Positions 25,484-32,886 of a DNA stretch of 32,886 bases are shown piece by piece (within the stretch, counting starts at the first letter, position 1; each line of letters opens with the position of its first letter). The position numbers were made by a program, and so were the translations under genes. The stretch is from Planctomycetota bacterium (GTDB lineage: Bacteria > Planctomycetota > Planctomycetia > Gemmatales > Gemmataceae): NCBI GenBank assembly GCA_009920765.1, contig RFZJ01000049.1, forward strand, positions 1 through 32,886, written 5' to 3'. Below the pieces are notes generated by a model that saw only the letters and a program-made list of their open reading frames with translations, was not told the origin of the DNA and made no database searches.

Positions 25484-26839
25484 ATGACTCAAACAAAATT
25501 CATCTGGCTCACAGCCTTTCTGTTGATCAGCGTTGCACCTGAAATTTACGCGCAAAAAGCACCCTACGATGTTTTCCCGCCCGCAGAAGCCCCCTATTAT
25601 CGTGTACGCTACGAAGCTTCCACCAATCCAGGTGAGCTTACCTTCCCAGTCAACTACACCATCTGGATTCCCAAGGATGTGAAGAATCTACGGGGCGTGA
25701 TTGTTCATCAACATGGTTGTGGCGAAGGATCTTGCAAATCCGGCCTTACAGGCGCCTACGATCTTCATTGGCAGGCACTTGCAAAAAAACATGATTGTGC
25801 CCTTCTTGCTCCCTCCTACGAACAACCAGAAAAAGGCGATTGCCAAATGTGGTGCGATCCACGTAATGGCTCAAGCGCAGCGTTTCAAAAATGCCTTGTC
25901 GATCTTGGTGCCAAGTCCGGACATCCCGAATTATCAAAATTGCCTTGGGCACTTTGGGGCCATAGCGGTGGTGGGCATTGGGCAGGTGGCATGGTGCTAA
26001 TGCATCCCGAACGCGTTGCAGCAGCCTGGCTTCGTTCAGGTGTTCCACTTCTCAAGGCAAATTCAGAACGCTCGACCATCAAAGCCCATGCTTTGCCTGA
26101 TGCAGCTCTGAAAGTTCCCGTCATGTGCAACCCAGGAACCAAAGAAGGCGTTACTGTCAAAGATTCTCGTTTTGCGGGAGTTTGGCCTGCCAACGAAACC
26201 TTCTTCAATGAAATTCGCTCCAAGGGTGGCCTGATCAGTGTTGCAGTCGATCCGCTGTCTAGCCACGAATGTGGCAACCAGCGTTACCTTGCAATCATAT
26301 GGCTTGATGCTTGCCTAAGCGCCCGCCTGCCCAAGATCGCAATTAACTCACTTAATTCCATGCCCACCGATCAAGCATGGCTTGCCCCCATCACCGGAGG
26401 TGAAGCTCAACCCATGGCAAAATTTTCTGGCGACCCCCTGAAAGCTGCCTGGTTGCCAAACGAAGCAATAGCAAAATCGTGGATGCAATATGTGAAAGAT
26501 ACTTTGGTAAGTGATTCCACCCCACCACCTGCCCCTACAAACTTACAGGTGAAAGGAAACGAACTTCAATGGGAATCAGAAGCTGACCTTGAAAGTGGGC
26601 TCGCTAGTTTCATCATTGAAAGAGATGGTAAAGTTCTTGCAAGCCTTCCCGAGACTGGGAAGAACCCCTTTGGGCGCCCGATTTTCCAGAACCTGCAATA
26701 CAGCGACACGCCCACACAACCGCTTGTTCCAATGAAATACACCGATACAAAAGCAGAGGCAGGCAAGAAACATATTTACCGCATAATCGCAGTAAATACA
26801 GCAGGCTTAAAGTCAAAGCCCTCTGCAGATTCTAAATAA
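25484..26839 (+). CDS. Secreted cysteine-rich alpha/beta-hydrolase with C-terminal fibronectin-III-like part
   Basis: 451 residues, signal peptide to about residue 24 (VAPEIYAQ). The nucleophile elbow is [14 protein letters not shown] (Ser161); [13 protein letters not shown] holds the region after the first core strand where the oxyanion hole forms; the His of the triad is probably in [10 protein letters not shown]. Six cysteines lie at 79, 84, 105, 120, 124 and 137, in an insertion around the substrate side (CKSG, CALL, CQMWCD, KCLVD), suggesting disulfides in the exported protein. After a Pro-rich linker ([14 protein letters not shown]) a C-terminal segment of about 95 residues ([33 protein letters not shown]) reads as an Fn3-like domain. 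It resembles poorly characterised planctomycete esterases; substrate unknown. The gene starts 109 bp after the SGNH-LRR gene. Confidence 0.8.
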   Translation: MTQTKFIWLTAFLLISVAPEIYAQKAPYDVFPPAEAPYYRVRYEASTNPGELTFPVNYTIWIPKDVKNLRGVIVHQHGCGEGSCKSGLTGAYDLHWQALAKKHDCALLAPSYEQPEKGDCQMWCDPRNGSSAAFQKCLVDLGAKSGHPELSKLPWALWGHSGGGHWAGGMVLMHPERVAAAWLRSGVPLLKANSERSTIKAHALPDAALKVPVMCNPGTKEGVTVKDSRFAGVWPANETFFNEIRSKGGLISVAVDPLSSHECGNQRYLAIIWLDACLSARLPKIAINSLNSMPTDQAWLAPITGGEAQPMAKFSGDPLKAAWLPNEAIAKSWMQYVKDTLVSDSTPPPAPTNLQVKGNELQWESEADLESGLASFIIERDGKVLASLPETGKNPFGRPIFQNLQYSDTPTQPLVPMKYTDTKAEAGKKHIYRIIAVNTAGLKSKPSADSK

Positions 26840-26913
26840 ACCAATGTTTAAAAGACCCACCAAGCGTAGTGGATGGGCTTGAGGGCATTTAATAAAAGTG
26901 GTGGAGATTAGAA

Positions 26914-27003
26914 ACCCGGACTAGCGAAGCGAAGGGCCCTTTTCCCGGAGGGAAGAGGGTTGGGAGTTGGGGGAAGAAAAAGAGAAAAAGTAAAAGGAGA
27001 AAG
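26914..27003. repeat. G/A-rich, palindrome-bearing intergenic element with a G-quadruplex motif
   Basis: The 178-bp gap between convergent genes (stops at 26839 and 27018) contains ACCCGGACTAGCGAAGCG, the palindrome AAGGGCCCTT (26932-26941), a TTCCC-GGA-GGGAA hairpin (26942-26954), then four G-runs (26950-26952, 26957-26959, 26962-26964, 26969-26973) with loops of 4, 2 and 4 bases, i.e. a canonical G-quadruplex pattern. A purine tract continues to 27003. The words resemble dispersed intergenic repeats seen in Gemmata-like genomes, which is an inference from memory. It may double as a transcription end for either gene. Confidence 0.45.
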
Positions 27004-27017
27004 TGACCGGCCCGGTG

Positions 27018-28112
27018 TTATTTCCCTTCGAGGATTTTATCGAACAGTTTGAAAGCTGCTTCTCGCATTTCCGGGTTGAAATCGTGTCCGCCTTCAGGGT
27101 GGAGCACCTTCAAATTCTCGGGCTTCTTATACAGCGAAAAAATCTTAGCTGCAGATGCAGCAACCCGATCCACACTATCTGCTTTAAAATTGCTATCCAT
27201 GGTAGGCGAGATGATGAGGGTATTTCGGGGAGCGAGTGCGCCAATCATTTCATGAAAATCAAACGGGATTTGTTCGAGCTTGCCTTTAAAGTTGGCAAGT
27301 TTAGGCATGTACCTTGTCTGACACCACCCTTTCTCCAACTCCCATACCTTGGGGTTGCCACCCATGTAATCGAGATAAGAATCCAACCCGCAACTGGAAA
27401 CAATCACCTTGATGCGATCATCAAAAACAGCAGTGTAGACCGAGTTATGCCCACCCAGGGATTGGCCAACTGCGCCAAAGTTTTTGTGGGTAAGGTATGG
27501 CAGGGTTTCCAAATAATCAAGGCCCCGGATATTATCCCAGACTGCCTTTAGTGTGCCACTCTCCCAACCCAAAGCCTTAAGATCAGGCTGATACTTTGCA
27601 AGCAGGGGATAACTGGGAGCAAGGGTGATAAAACCACGCTGGGCTAATTCCATCGCATATCCACGGTTGGCAACATTGCCTATGCCCACGACTGTGCCAT
27701 GGCCTATTTGATTGTTGGTGCCATGCAGGCAAAGCACAGCGCTGGCTTTTCTTTTTCCTGATAATGCATCCTTGGGAATACAAAGATATGCGGTAACCCG
27801 TGAATTAGGTTCGCTGGCATAGGAGATTAATTTTCGCACATAGGTTCCACCATCGAATTCCTCCTCGACTTTTACATCGAGAGGGCAGCGTTTTTCCTTT
27901 CCGGGTAGTTTCCCCATCACGGATTCCATGCCCCGGATGATCTCGGCTTTTCGCTTTTGCCAATCCTCCGTCGTAGCCACAGGAATGGGTTTACCAGAAG
28001 CATCCCTGAAGAGCATAAGATTTTCCCGGGGCAATCTCTCTGACACGTTCAGTTTATCTTGGTAGCCATGGGGTGAAAAAAGAAGGAGTAATGAAAGGCT
28101 TATCGACAACAT
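27018..28112 (-). CDS. Alpha/beta-hydrolase of the acetyl-xylan-esterase/dienelactone-hydrolase type
   Basis: 364 residues; GGAG lies 10 bp before the ATG. A short hydrophobic N-terminus (MLSISLSLLLLFSPHG) suggests export. ASAVLCLHGTNNQIG is the strand and turn before the oxyanion hole, FGAVGQSLGGHNSVY the nucleophile elbow (Ser218), IISPTMDSNFKADSVDRV carries the likely acid, and VLHPEGGHDFNPEMREAAF the catalytic His. The N-terminal half with WQKRKAEIIRGMESVMGKLP is a pattern common in planctomycete homologues of the acetyl-xylan-esterase-like group. Probably a carboxylester hydrolase acting on an acylated polysaccharide or small ester. It converges on the cysteine-rich hydrolase and diverges from the TauE/SafE gene. 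Confidence 0.85.
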   Translation of the reverse strand: MLSISLSLLLLFSPHGYQDKLNVSERLPRENLMLFRDASGKPIPVATTEDWQKRKAEIIRGMESVMGKLPGKEKRCPLDVKVEEEFDGGTYVRKLISYASEPNSRVTAYLCIPKDALSGKRKASAVLCLHGTNNQIGHGTVVGIGNVANRGYAMELAQRGFITLAPSYPLLAKYQPDLKALGWESGTLKAVWDNIRGLDYLETLPYLTHKNFGAVGQSLGGHNSVYTAVFDDRIKVIVSSCGLDSYLDYMGGNPKVWELEKGWCQTRYMPKLANFKGKLEQIPFDFHEMIGALAPRNTLIISPTMDSNFKADSVDRVAASAAKIFSLYKKPENLKVLHPEGGHDFNPEMREAAFKLFDKILEGK

Positions 28113-28171
28113 GACGAATTCTCCAAGGGTGATGATTCCTAAAGCTTACCTTAAAGTTTGTGAAAGAAGAA

Positions 28172-28183
28172 GTAATCGATTAC
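28172..28183. promoter_or_regulatory. Palindromic candidate operator
   Basis: GTAATCGATTAC is a perfect 12-bp palindrome in the 125-bp divergent gap between the hydrolase start (28112) and the TauE/SafE start (28238). Its position suits an operator serving one or both promoters. No regulator gene is present in the window to match it. Confidence 0.3.
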
Positions 28184-28237
28184 ATTATTTGCGGTATGAC
28201 AATGTTTTGAAACTGAAATGATTTAGAAAGAAAACCC

Positions 28238-28978
28238 TTGGATTTATCACACATCTTGCTGCTGGGATTATTATTTTTCCTTGCAGCGTTGTTGTATTCA
28301 TCGGTGGGCCATGCAGGGGCCTCTGCATACATCGCAGCGATGGTTCTTGCGGGAATAGGCCCGAGCATCATCAAGCCAACCGCGTTTATTCTCAATATTT
28401 TTGTAGCCAGCCTGGTAACTTATCAGTTCCACAGGGAGGGATACTTCCAATGGAAATTATTCTGGCCTTTTGCAATCGCATCGGTGCCATGCGCCTTTTT
28501 GGCTTCTTATGCCTCGTTACCATTAAGCTGGTTTAAATTAGGATTGGTGGTAATCCTTTTATTGGGTGCCCTTAGGTTATTCCTGAATAATGATGATTCA
28601 AAACCTTGGTATCCCAACCGCTTTAGCAAGTACAAAGGGATGATGATAGGTGGGATGATAGGTGGGTTATCGGGTCTGACAGGAACAGGTGGGGGGATTT
28701 TTCTTTCGCCCATCATTCTTTTTTCAGGCTGGGCCAACACCCGCACCACCTCCGGAATTAGTGCCTCGTTTATTCTGGTCAATTCAATCGCAGGTTTGAT
28801 CGGATGCATTGCATCCACCCATCATTTACCCGAGGCAATTTTTCTTTGGGTCCCCATCGTTGTCTTTGCTGGGTTTCTAGGGAGCCAACTGGGAGTTCGA
28901 AAACTTCCCCCGATAATTCTTCTGCGTTTTCTAGGACTCGTAATGGTGATCGCAGCGTGCAAACTTATGTTCCAGTAA
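28238..28978 (+). CDS. TauE/SafE family sulfite/sulfonate-type permease
   Basis: 246 residues, TTG start; no ATG lies upstream in frame before a stop, and the next internal ATG would delete the first conserved helix. Eight or so hydrophobic segments are visible. The duplicated TauE/SafE signature appears in each half: SSVGHAGASAYIAAMVLAG near residue 20 and GLSGLTGTGGGIFLSPIIL near 145. The C-terminus (FLGSQLGVRKLPPIILLRFL) is typical for the family, whose members export or import sulfite, sulfonates or other organosulfur anions. The next gene, 63 bp downstream, encodes a sulfite-oxidase-like molybdoenzyme, which supports a sulfur role but does not fix the substrate. Confidence 0.92.
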   Translation: MDLSHILLLGLLFFLAALLYSSVGHAGASAYIAAMVLAGIGPSIIKPTAFILNIFVASLVTYQFHREGYFQWKLFWPFAIASVPCAFLASYASLPLSWFKLGLVVILLLGALRLFLNNDDSKPWYPNRFSKYKGMMIGGMIGGLSGLTGTGGGIFLSPIILFSGWANTRTTSGISASFILVNSIAGLIGCIASTHHLPEAIFLWVPIVVFAGFLGSQLGVRKLPPIILLRFLGLVMVIAACKLMFQ

Positions 28979-29041
28979 TGGTTGGATACCATTTAAATTT
29001 AGTGTAGAGTAATTAAATATTCCATTAATCAAGGATCGACC

Positions 29042-30706
29042 ATGGCAGAAAACCCCAGAACCGATAGTTTCCTCAATCCAAAAGATCACAGGATTGGCAT
29101 CTACATCAAATGGCCCTACCTGGTCGGGTTCACCCTGCTTGCCTTGGCGCCAGTCGCTCTGGCCTGGGCACAGTACCTTACCATGGGCCTACCAACCCTG
29201 CCCGATAGCCCCAAGATTATCCCCGAATCGTTTAACGATCCGATTGGCTTTCCAGCATGGCTTCGCATCAATCACTTTGTGAACTTTTTCCTGATGGTGC
29301 TTCTGGTACGAAGCGGGCTCTCCATCCTTGTTGATCATCCAAGACTGTACTGGAGCGATCATTGTACACTTGGTTCCGAATGGATCCGATTCACCCCAAT
29401 CGTGGTGCCTAAGGATTCCGTCTGGACTGCCAAGCAAGATAGCAGATACCTATCCCCATGGATCGGGCTTCCCGGTTTCAGGCATACCGTCGGTATTGCC
29501 CGCATCTGGCATTTCCTTAGTGCATTCTTCTGGCTCGCCAACGGCCTTGTCTTTGTGGGCTTACTGTTCTTCACAAACCAATGGAAACGGCTTGTACCCA
29601 CTGATTTCCAAATCTTCCTCGATGCCTGGTCGGTACAGGTGCACTATGCAACCTTCCACCTTCCAGTCGAACCAAACGGGTTTTACAAATATAACCCCCT
29701 GCAGCAACTGTCGTATTTTGGAGTGGTCTTTGGCATCGCACCGATCACCTTCCTAACAGGCCTTGCAATGTCCCCCGCAATAGACAACCGCTTCAAATGG
29801 TTTCCTTATTTGTTTGGTGGCAGGCAGTGTGCGCGCTCCATCCACTTCCTTGCGTTGTTGGGCTACCTTGGATTTCTGATCCCGCATGTCACCATGGTTA
29901 TCATCACCGGCTTTGCCCAGAACATGAACCACATCGTTTTCGGAACTGATGATACGAATCCGATGGGCATGGTTGTTGGGCTTTCTGCAATAGCTTTTGT
30001 CGCAGCATTCTGCGTGTTTGCAAACTGGTTCTCCTGGAAAAACCCGCGCTGGCTGCAACTTTTATCACGTAACATTCTTGGCTTCTTCAAAAGGCTTTTC
30101 GTCAACAAGATGGAATCCGTAGTCCAGTACAAAAAAGAAAACATCTCTCCCTATTTCTGGCCCAATGGCAACCTTCCAACCTGCGATGAATGGAAAAACC
30201 TTTCTACCAACAACTTCAAGGACTACCGCTTGAAAGTATTCGGATTGGTCGAAAACCCGTTGGAACTTTCACTTGATGATATGGAGAAAATCGCAAAACA
30301 AGACCAAATCACCATGCATCATTGCATCCAAGGCTGGTCGGGGATCGCCCACTGGGGCGGAATACCTCTCCATAAAATCATCGAAATGGTGAAGCCACAC
30401 AAAGATGTCAAAACCGTTGTATTCCATTCCTATGGCGAAGGTTTGCATGGTGGAGAGTATTACGACACCCTTACAATTTACAACGCCCAACATAATCTCA
30501 CCCTTCTTGCTTTCGAGATGAACTACGAGAGACTGCCGCTGCTTTACGGTGCGCCACTCCGCCTAAGGGCTGAAAATCAACTCGGGTTCAAGATGGTCAA
30601 ATGGATCAAGTCAATTGAGTTTGTTACCTCTGAAAAATCGGTGGGCAAAGGTTTCGGTGGTAAGAACGAAGATGATGAATACTACCCCATGCTAGCCAAC
30701 ATTTAA
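29042..30706 (+). CDS. Membrane cytochrome b domain fused to sulfite-oxidase-like molybdopterin oxidoreductase
   Basis: 554 residues; Shine-Dalgarno AAGGA at 29031-29035, 6 bp before the ATG. The first 335 residues hold about five or six membrane helices with candidate haem b ligands H78, H157, H201/H206, H268 and H282 (LRINHFVNFFLMVLLVRSG, HYATFHLP, RSIHFLALLGYLGFLIPHV), a cytochrome b561/formate-dehydrogenase-gamma-like unit. Residues about 365-530 are a sulfite-oxidase-type molybdopterin domain: MHHCIQGWSGIAHWGGIPL gives the presumed molybdenum-ligand Cys428, and PLLYGAPLRLRAENQLGFKMVKWIKSIEF is the conserved cofactor-binding tail. There is no Tat signal, since the domain is carried by the membrane part. 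The family likely transfers electrons between a small substrate and quinone; the substrate is not established. It follows TauE/SafE by 63 bp and precedes an aminotransferase by 15 bp. Confidence 0.9.
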   Translation: MAENPRTDSFLNPKDHRIGIYIKWPYLVGFTLLALAPVALAWAQYLTMGLPTLPDSPKIIPESFNDPIGFPAWLRINHFVNFFLMVLLVRSGLSILVDHPRLYWSDHCTLGSEWIRFTPIVVPKDSVWTAKQDSRYLSPWIGLPGFRHTVGIARIWHFLSAFFWLANGLVFVGLLFFTNQWKRLVPTDFQIFLDAWSVQVHYATFHLPVEPNGFYKYNPLQQLSYFGVVFGIAPITFLTGLAMSPAIDNRFKWFPYLFGGRQCARSIHFLALLGYLGFLIPHVTMVIITGFAQNMNHIVFGTDDTNPMGMVVGLSAIAFVAAFCVFANWFSWKNPRWLQLLSRNILGFFKRLFVNKMESVVQYKKENISPYFWPNGNLPTCDEWKNLSTNNFKDYRLKVFGLVENPLELSLDDMEKIAKQDQITMHHCIQGWSGIAHWGGIPLHKIIEMVKPHKDVKTVVFHSYGEGLHGGEYYDTLTIYNAQHNLTLLAFEMNYERLPLLYGAPLRLRAENQLGFKMVKWIKSIEFVTSEKSVGKGFGGKNEDDEYYPMLANI

Positions 30707-30721
30707 AATGGGCCAAGTCAA

Positions 30722-31852
30722 ATGCTAGATGAAGCCAGCAGGATTAAGGACTTCCCTTCCCTTAAAAACAAGATCTACTTCAACTCCGCAGCAGAAGGTA
30801 TACCTCCGCTTTCTGTAAAGGACGCTTTGCTTCAATATTTCCAGGATAAACTCCTTGGTATGGATGGTAGATTGCTGCATGAGGCGCAATGGAATGCCAC
30901 CCGCGAACTCGTCGCTTCCTTCTATCATCTTACTCCAAGCGAAATTGGTTTATGCTCATGCTCTTCCGAAGCCTACAATCTTGCAGCAATGGCTTTGCAT
31001 TTGAAGGCTGGCGATGAAGTTGTAATCAACGACCTTGATTTCCCCGCAGGTGCAACACCCTGGCTGCAGGAAGGATGCCCTGCAACCGTAAAAGTTTGGC
31101 GACATCGAAATAACATATTGCAATTCGAAGACCTTTTACCACTCCTTGGTCCAAAAACCAGGCTGGTGAATGTTTCGCTCGTCAGCTTTCTCAACGGCTT
31201 TAAAATCTCTGTTCCTCATCTGGTTGAAATTGTACGAAAACATTCACCAAGCCTTTTGGCTGTGGATGTCACCCAGGCACTCGGTAGAATTCCGCTACAA
31301 CTTCAAGGCGTTGATTTGATCATCTCCAGCACCCACAAGTGGATTCTTGCAAGCCATGGTGGTGGCTTGGTGGGTGTACCTTGCGCCAAAAACAAGTCTC
31401 TGACCGCACCCGCTGGTGGTTGGTTCAACCTGGAAGAGCCCTTTGGTGCCAACCGCTTTACCGAGGCCAAAAGTAAGCCGGGTGCAGCGAGCTTTGCAGT
31501 GGGTATGCCTAATTACCCTGCCATTTATGCCATCCGTGCTGGGTTGCAATACATCCAATCCATCGGTGTTGAAAAAATCGATGCTGCAACCCGGCCCTTG
31601 GTTTTGCACTGCCTCGAAGAGTTGGCGAAATTGCCCATCGAATTGATCACTCCCACGAATCCGGAACATGTTGCGGGCATCCTGGCGTTTAGACATACCA
31701 AGGCGGATGTTATTCATGCTCATCTAAAATCAAAAAATATTCATTTGATGGGCAATGCTGGGCGATTAAGAATTGCAATTCATGGCTACAATACCCATGA
31801 AAATGTGGAAGTATTACTACAGGAATTAAAAGCTGTGCTTAAGCAATTATAA
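30722..31852 (+). CDS. Class V aminotransferase (cysteine-desulfurase/isopenicillin-N-epimerase-like)
   Basis: 376 residues. The fold-type I PLP pattern is complete: YFNSAAEGIPP at the N-terminus, SSEAYNLAAMAL as the phosphate-binding turn, SLLAVDVTQALGRIP with Asp182 contacting the pyridine nitrogen, and DLIISSTHKWILASHGGG with the Schiff-base Lys206. The C-terminal GRLRIAIHGYNTHENVEVLL is the usual class V end. The active-site cysteine expected near the C-terminus of SufS/IscS desulfurases is not seen, so persulfide formation is doubtful; selenocysteine-lyase-like, epimerase-like or lyase activity is possible. It starts 15 bp after the molybdoenzyme stop, almost certainly in the same transcript, and converges on the DUF1501 gene 56 bp away. 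Confidence 0.88.
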   Translation: MLDEASRIKDFPSLKNKIYFNSAAEGIPPLSVKDALLQYFQDKLLGMDGRLLHEAQWNATRELVASFYHLTPSEIGLCSCSSEAYNLAAMALHLKAGDEVVINDLDFPAGATPWLQEGCPATVKVWRHRNNILQFEDLLPLLGPKTRLVNVSLVSFLNGFKISVPHLVEIVRKHSPSLLAVDVTQALGRIPLQLQGVDLIISSTHKWILASHGGGLVGVPCAKNKSLTAPAGGWFNLEEPFGANRFTEAKSKPGAASFAVGMPNYPAIYAIRAGLQYIQSIGVEKIDAATRPLVLHCLEELAKLPIELITPTNPEHVAGILAFRHTKADVIHAHLKSKNIHLMGNAGRLRIAIHGYNTHENVEVLLQELKAVLKQL

Positions 31853-31908
31853 TGATCTCAAATGCGATTGGCATTTATCATGCATCACATCCCAAGCCCC
31901 AAACATGC

Positions 31909-32886
31909 TTATGAAAAGATCTCTTGAGCCACTTTACCAGCAACATCGGTCAGCCTGAAATCACGGCCAGCATAACGATAGGTTAGCTGGGTATGGTCAA
32001 GGCCCATGAGCGCCAAAAGGGTGGCATGAAGGTCGTTATTGTGCATTCTACCTTCCACAGCCTTGATACCATATTCATCCGTCACACCATGACTAAAGCC
32101 TTTTTTAACTCCCGCACCCACCATGAACATCGGGTAGCCAGTGATGTTATGATCACGGCCATCCTTTCCCTGGGCAGTAGGGAGCCTGCCAAATTCACTA
32201 CCGAATAAAACTAGAGTTTCATCAAGAAGGCCACGTTGATCGAGATCTGCAAGCAATGCTGCAACGGGTTGATCAATGGAACCACAGCGATCTATCAAGC
32301 CCTTGTGAAGATTATTATGATGATCCCAGCCCGGTTGACAAATCTCAACAAAACGAACACCCGCTTCGCAAAGCCTTCGAGCCATGATGCATTGGCGGGC
32401 AAAGCTTGAAGTGGCGTTTCGATCTGTGCCATAAGCATCTTTGGTGCGTTGGGATTCTCTGGAGATATCAAGAAGCTCGGGCACCTTGTGCTGCATTTTA
32501 AAACCGAGTTCAAAGTTTTGGATGATGCCCTCCAAAGAATCAGGGGCACCTGCCGAAGAAGCCAGGTCACGATTCATGGCTTGAATCAAATCAAGCTGCT
32601 TGCGTTGCAATAACGTATCAGACGAGGCCCGAAGGTTGGGCAGATTGCCTTTGTCATCGATTCTGGTTCCTTGAAAATGGGCAGGTAAAAATGCACTTCC
32701 AAAGTTTACTGAACCCCCAAAGTTTGGCGGTGGATTAATCGTAATGTAGCCTGGCAAATCCTGATTTTCACTACCAAGCCCGTAAAGAAGCCATGCTCCC
32801 ATGCTGGGCCGGGTAAGAGCTGCATTGGCACTTCCCGTATGCAACTGAACAACGGCCTGCGGATGTGCGGGGGTATCCGTGTACAA
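31909..32886 (-). CDS. DUF1501 protein, C-terminal part (5' end beyond window)
   Basis: The frame is open to the window end, and the terminal TTG is not a credible start. The visible 325 residues show the DUF1501 pattern: RPSMGAWLLYGLGSENQDLPGYITI, FARQCIMARRLCEAGVRFVEI, GWDHHNNLHKGLIDRCGSIDQPVAALLADLDQRGLLDETLVLFGSEFGR, DGRDHNITGYPMFMVGAG, and the tail HATLLALMGLD. DUF1501 belongs to the alkaline-phosphatase/sulfatase-like superfamily; Asp/His residues in GWDHH and DGRDHN would bind metal. In planctomycetes it nearly always follows a gene with DUF1549/DUF1553 cytochrome-type domains, expected just outside the right edge. Function unknown. Long runs quoted here are motif landmarks only. Confidence 0.93.
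   Translation of the reverse strand: MYTDTPAHPQAVVQLHTGSANAALTRPSMGAWLLYGLGSENQDLPGYITINPPPNFGGSVNFGSAFLPAHFQGTRIDDKGNLPNLRASSDTLLQRKQLDLIQAMNRDLASSAGAPDSLEGIIQNFELGFKMQHKVPELLDISRESQRTKDAYGTDRNATSSFARQCIMARRLCEAGVRFVEICQPGWDHHNNLHKGLIDRCGSIDQPVAALLADLDQRGLLDETLVLFGSEFGRLPTAQGKDGRDHNITGYPMFMVGAGVKKGFSHGVTDEYGIKAVEGRMHNNDLHATLLALMGLDHTQLTYRYAGRDFRLTDVAGKVAQEIFS

Noticed and set aside
31860..31876. AAATGC-GATTG-GCATTT hairpin as a terminator between convergent genes
   Set aside because: Only 6 bp, A/T-rich at the base, and no T-run follows on either strand.

Overview
The window reads as chromosomal DNA of a planctomycete (Planctomycetota; Gemmata-like by content, lineage not resolved). The evidence is the set of families almost diagnostic for that phylum: a DUF1592/DUF1588/DUF1585 cytochrome-type protein (left edge, partial), a DUF1501 protein (right edge, partial), a DUF1559 pseudopilin-like protein paired with a transthyretin-like lipoprotein, a PPC/cytochrome/HEAT protein of about 1400 residues, ThuA, SGNH hydrolase, LRR and scramblase-like proteins. 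By eye the DNA is below 50% GC. No rRNA, tRNA, CRISPR array, transposase, integrase or phage gene was seen. Genes are dense, most products carry an N-terminal signal peptide or membrane segments, and neighbours often sit as convergent pairs with short gaps (1854/1865, 9509/9522, 17386/17414, 21595/21682, 31852/31909).

Layout. 1-6.1 kb: end of the DUF1592-family gene, a secreted HMA-like protein, and on the minus strand a giant secreted two-CxxCH protein with PPC, terpenoid-cyclase-like and HEAT segments. 6.3-13.7 kb: an NTF2-like secreted protein and a GH42-like glycosidase (plus strand), converging on a minus-strand run of scramblase-like protein, HExxH protease and sialate O-acetylesterase, preceded by a small calycin-like protein. 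14.0-18.3 kb: a two-helix membrane protein, an alginate-lyase-family protein and an OpgC-like membrane acyltransferase with an ankyrin-repeat block inserted between its third and fourth helices, converging on a ThuA-like protein. 18.4-20.8 kb: a stand-alone 2-oxoacid-dehydrogenase-type acyltransferase domain, a secreted esterase and a small secreted protein.

20.8-23.2 kb: an intergenic stretch resembling a degenerate dispersed repeat, then a secreted small-protein gene interrupted by an in-frame TGA exactly after its signal peptide, at the centre of a 15-nt inverted repeat; a strong bidirectional terminator; and the lipoprotein/DUF1559 pair. 23.5-28.1 kb: an SGNH hydrolase fused to leucine-rich repeats, a cysteine-rich secreted hydrolase with a C-terminal Fn3-like part, a G-rich repeat-like spacer with a G-quadruplex motif, and a second esterase. 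28.2-31.9 kb: a co-directional set of TauE/SafE permease, membrane cytochrome b/sulfite-oxidase-like molybdoenzyme and class V aminotransferase, plausibly sulfur or sulfite related.

As a whole the region looks like an envelope and polysaccharide-processing neighbourhood (glycosidase, lyase, deacetylases/esterases, acyltransferase) mixed with planctomycete-specific cytochrome-type proteins. The least ordinary items are the ankyrin-in-acyltransferase architecture and the interrupted small secreted protein. All function calls rest on motif reading without database searches.
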